A stretch of 64,000 nucleotides of DNA, taken from Fasciolopsis buskii (lineage: Eukaryota; Platyhelminthes; Trematoda; Plagiorchiida; Fasciolidae). The stretch covers positions 64,415 through 128,414 of the forward strand of contig LUCM01001550.1 in assembly GCA_008360955.1 (NCBI GenBank), read 5' to 3'. The position numbers were made by a program, and so were the translations under genes. Under the pieces are notes generated by a model. The model ran no database searches, was not told the origin of the DNA, and saw only the letters and a program-made list of their open reading frames with translations. This document shows, in pieces, positions 61,020-64,000 of this stretch (position 1 is its first letter; each line of letters begins with the position of its first letter).

Positions 61020-61493
61020 TAGATGATTTAAGTTGGAAAACGTATCCCCGGAGTGTTGCTTCATTTTGAACTGTTGTTATAATTTCGGACAGTGTTTTTT
61101 CCATTCCATAAAATAGGTCCGGTTTTTTCAGCAATATTGAAGTCATGTCGATATGAATCGTCACGGTGATTTTATTTTCGTCCGCAAGTTTCACTCCAGC
61201 GTCCGTGACTAGGACATGTTCTGCGAAATTATGCAGCTGAATCTGACCATAGATCTTAGTATGATGCGGGATAAAGAGAAAGGATGTAAATTCATCCCCA
61301 AGTTGGACACATACGGGAATAGAAAAGTAATTGACTAATGAACAGAACAGGACTAATTTAACCGAACTGAACACATCAAGTTTATTGATGGGAGTGACAG
61401 AAGTAATCTGTTGTCTTACCTCATTGAAGATTGCGGTCACTTCCCTGTCATTATTTGGTCCACGCGATCTCGTGTCCAGTTCAATTTTCCAAT
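61020..61493 (-). CDS. Unassigned gene, exon 2 (474 bp, phase 1-1)
   Basis: An uninterrupted 158-codon stretch on the minus strand lies between a CTTTCAG acceptor and a GTAAGT donor, entering and leaving in phase 1. It begins WKIELDTRSRGPNNDREVT and includes KLDVFSSVKLVLFCSLVNYF, VCVQLGDEFTSFLFIPHH, YGQIQLHNFAEHVLVTDAG and ENKITVTIHIDM, ending near LRGYVFQLKSS. Alternating hydrophobic residues suggest a beta-rich fold; two Cys and no obvious membrane helix are present. A symmetric phase 1-1 exon is typical of modular extracellular proteins. I do not recognise the family. Its length, clean splice sites and in-phase joining to exon 1 make it the most credible exon of this gene. Confidence 0.75.
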
Positions 61494-61702
61494 CTGAAAG
61501 ATGCATTGGAGAATACTTTTAAAACCTGACTGTTTGAATTAGACTCTAGTGTCAAAGCAACAAAAGCGTGTACATAAAAGGAGACGTTAGGGCAGAACAG
61601 AGTATGAGATATATATATATTTGACTTTTGGAAACAATAACCGCAAAACGGATCGTGTGATTCCAGTAAAATTTTGTACATCCATTCGTTTACGAAACGT
61701 AC

Positions 61703-61872
61703 CGGTAACTCCAGAATCCTGTGAGTCGTATGTTTTGGACAAGGGCAAATTGTTCTGGCCATAATTAAAACAAGCTCCCATTAGGTTTTCAGTCCACCGA
61801 CCCATTGGTGACCAGTAGGACAAAACATTGCCCGTCTCGAACAGCAGAGAATTAGGAGTACTTAACTTGAAA
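61703..61872 (-). CDS. Unassigned gene, exon 1 of the visible part
   Basis: A 170-bp minus-strand exon lies between an AATTTTCAG acceptor and a GTACGT donor. It enters with one base (phase 2) and leaves in phase 1. It reads FKLSTPNSLLFETGNVLSYW, then SPMGRWTENLMGACFNYGQ and SKTYDSQDSGVT. Joining to the next exon across a 209-bp intron gives GVT-Asp-Trp-Lys in frame, which supports both exons. Because it begins in mid-codon, at least one more exon must lie to the right; none with the matching phase was identified with confidence. Confidence 0.65.
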
Positions 61873-62559
61873 CTGAAAATTCATTGTCACCAACGGAATA
61901 CTGTTAACGGCTCTTGCTGCACGTATCGTTTTGCGTCGTTCATAAATGCATCCATCCCAGAAGTCTAAGAACGTTATTTACGTCTCTAGCTTCAAGAAAG
62001 TGAAATAAATCTGTTTTTTCGAAACCCGCAGCGTCCAGAATCAGACAACTCAAAAGATAACACATATTTTGAAAATTTCGGCCTGTCAAGCATTTAAAGG
62101 TTAAAAATGTGGCGTTTAGCCGTTTTTGGTGGTTTTTTAGTATCAAATGGTTTTCTGTTTTGTGAACTAGATTATAATACATCAAAATATACGCTCAATC
62201 TACCGCATATCTTCGACCAGGCGGTTTAACTCAGTCGTGTAATGAAACTTTGCGGATCAGGAAACGCGTTAAGAAGAGTCAATGCTCTTTACAAATAGTT
62301 AGATTGCCGTTAGAAAAACAACCTATCGAAACATTTGTATTTCAGTAATTTCTTCTTAGTATACAACGAACAGTACAGTAAGAACTGAATAGCACCAATC
62401 AAAAACTTGGGCCGGCTAGCACATCAAATCCAAAAGTTTCGTACATAACCAAGTGACGGGAAACTTCGTTAAGTGATTCACCATAAGACTGAAAAGAATC
62501 TACTCTGCGGAAATGCTAGAGCAAGAGCTGATGCTCGTTGGAGACACCGGAGAGACGTT
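61873..62559. other. No assigned feature
   Basis: Should hold the intron upstream of the unassigned gene's first visible exon. An 81-codon minus-strand frame at 61,940-62,185 has no usable phase-2 donor and was not added to the gene. Confidence 0.35.
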
Positions 62560-63130
62560 ATGGCGGAACAATTTAAGCAAGAAAACCCCGGGAAACCTCT
62601 AGGGGAATGTTTAAAAAGGGGTTTATTTTTTAGATTGCCATTAAATGGAGATACAGTCGATGGAATCTTAAGCCCACCTTTGAGAACAGCATTTTTAACA
62701 CGTTCCTTGCACCCACATTACGTTGCATGTTTCTCGGTGCTCCTGTTATCCAGATACCTAACAAGAACAGACTGTTGATGTTGATTTTATCAGTGGCCAT
62801 TTACTCGCTTCTATGCTTTGACGATACATCCTACGCAGGTCGAACAAGACGACGGCTATCTACCCGGATCAACGAGCATCACCCAGTTGGTCTAGGCTGG
62901 GAACAAAGTGGGTCAACAAATGGCACTATCTCAGCCCAAGTAGTCGACATTGGGCTTAATCTGAATCTAGACGAGGCATTCTAGGAAGTATATTGCGTTT
63001 CCCTTGCTAAATGCAAGGGATTTCAGCTGCATGTACTGTCGATAGCTGAAGCTATGGGGGTCAGGAAGTGAACCCCTGGCCTCTGTTCGTCTAAAAACGT
63101 TTGTCCAGACATTTCAACTGTCATGGCTCA
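62560..63130 (+). mobile_element. Decayed Penelope-like element: reverse transcriptase end and GIY-YIG domain
   Basis: The plus strand reads RLPLNGDTVDGILSPPLRTAF near 62,630, matching the thumb/linker region of Penelope-like reverse transcriptases. After a frame change come AIYSLLC and SYAGRTRRRLSTRINEHHP (62,850-62,890), the core of a GIY-YIG endonuclease: Tyr-x-Gly-x-Thr, then Arg-Leu-x-x-Arg-Ile and Glu-His. The C-terminal remnant IAEAMGVRK, a stop, then PGLCSSKN follows around 63,040-63,110. A GIY-YIG domain after a reverse transcriptase is specific to Penelope-like elements. The catalytic Arg of YAGRT and the Glu of NEH are retained, but shifts and stops show the element is dead. The rest of the reverse transcriptase and the terminal repeats are not visible. 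Confidence 0.8.
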
Positions 63131-63633
63131 CAGTTGACCGAGACCAAATGTATCGGTCACCTAGTCACCCAGGGACCATGAGTTAACCAATTACGCCGCT
63201 GTGACAATTTGACGGACACAACCACCCATTCTTGACTAGTGATATTCATGTCGAGCTGCATGATCTGCTTTTATTTTATCCCCCAGTGATGTGTAAATGC
63301 CATGAGAATGAATTAATAGAAAACAGTTATTTCGACAGACTGGTGTTCTGATTGTACGTTTACCATATATTTAGATTGCGATTTGTTTATCTTCGCATTT
63401 GCAATATTAATGAAGGTAAGAAGTCAGTTTTTGTACTTCATTTAATATATAATTTGCAATATGCTGCTTCCCCACCTGAGGACTTCGCTGCACGAAAGCC
63501 ACGTATGTAGGTAACGCTACAATCCAATAGTTAACACCGCTAGGAGTCGTCGGTAGCGCATATCTGTCGTCACGCCGATGGAATCTAACACGGGAATGAA
63601 CGGCTGTTTGTCCAGGAAAATTTAGTCGCCAGA

Positions 63634-63930
63634 TTATTCCAGTTGGGTGTTAACAGTTCGAGGAACGCCTAAACCGTACGATATTTCTATTAACCGCTTC
63701 TGACGTTCCGCGGCCACGAACCGTAGGCCACTGCGACCAAATTCTTTGATGAATGACTCCGCTATCGGAAACTCTAATTCCACAAGCGACTTACTTGTAT
63801 GACCGCTCATAATGCTCATTACATCACTGTACAGAACTGAATCTATGTACGGCTTGGAATGTCCAAGTGACCTCAGCTGGAACTGAACGTCTATTATTAC
63901 CAAAAGATCTGGCGATGCAGTACTAGTGTG
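63634..63930 (-). CDS. Possible coding exon near the right edge, unassigned
   Basis: After an ACTTAG acceptor-like site the minus strand is open for 98 codons to a stop at 63,634. It reads ASPDLLVIIDVQFQLRSLG, then SKPYIDSVLYSDVMSIMSG, VELEFPIAESFIKEF and RFVAAERQKRLIEISYGL. The composition is convincingly protein-like. An internal GTAAGT (after GGTCATACAA) could be a donor that shortens the exon. It lies on the same strand as, and upstream of, the gene at 59.3-61.9 kb, but neither possible phase fits that gene's phase-2 entry directly, so another exon would be needed between them. Family not recognised. Confidence 0.35.
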   Translation of the reverse strand, partial: HTSTASPDLLVIIDVQFQLRSLGHSKPYIDSVLYSDVMSIMSGHTSKSLVELEFPIAESFIKEFGRSGLRFVAAERQKRLIEISYGLGVPRTVNTQLE

Positions 63931-64000
63931 CTAAGTACCATTATTTTTGCCAGTAATAATATTCACTTGCAACGGGAATTTTGGTAGTATTGCTGCTATT

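Overview
This is AT-rich, repeat-laden animal DNA from a large genome. Almost all of it is intron or intergenic sequence crossed by decayed retroelements. The combination of a nicotinic-type receptor gene with introns of about 8 and 14 kb, tRNA-derived SINE-like repeats, RTE-like LINE tails, a Ty3/gypsy corpse and a Penelope-like element with a GIY-YIG domain suggests a flatworm, most likely a digenean trematode. That organism call is inference; there is no rRNA or mitochondrial marker in the window.

The clearest gene lies on the minus strand from about 24.07 kb to beyond the left edge. It is a Cys-loop ligand-gated channel subunit of the nicotinic acetylcholine receptor (nAChR) family. Three coding exons are visible: a signal-peptide exon (23,911-23,977), an exon carrying the start of the ligand-binding domain (9,546-9,739) and a 110-bp exon with the loop D/loop A region (1,662-1,771). 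Splice phases agree at both junctions (1/1 and 0/0). The rest of the binding domain and the membrane domain lie left of base 1.

A second minus-strand gene is at 59.3-61.9 kb. Exons at 61,703-61,872 and 61,020-61,493 join in phase. Two downstream candidate exons carry frame lesions, and a SINE ends just upstream of one acceptor. The product is not recognised; it looks beta-strand rich. Weaker coding candidates are at 63.6-63.9 kb, 30.8-31.2 kb, 31.7-32.0 kb and 38.4-38.9 kb.

Mobile DNA, left to right: SINE-like family A at 5.7, 23.2 and 53.4 kb; SINE-like family B at 5.5, 34.5, 35.9 and 60.0 kb; a 78-bp-armed inverted repeat at 14.0 kb with a single related copy at 58.1 kb; a CR1/jockey-type reverse transcriptase relic at 33.2 kb; a Ty3/gypsy pol relic at 41.1-43.0 kb; two copies of one RTE-like LINE 3' end at 48.4-49.1 kb (minus) and 56.5-57.0 kb (plus); and a Penelope-like relic at 62.6-63.1 kb. 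Microsatellites of CA/TG, TA, GAT, CAGA and TCTA/TCTG type are scattered throughout, densest at 46.8-47.3 kb and 51.6-52.3 kb.

No tRNA gene, rRNA, CRISPR array or operon-like arrangement was seen. No intact mobile element was seen: every retroelement reading frame found is broken by stops or shifts. Apart from the two multi-exon genes, most open frames here are no longer than chance would give in sequence this size and were left out.
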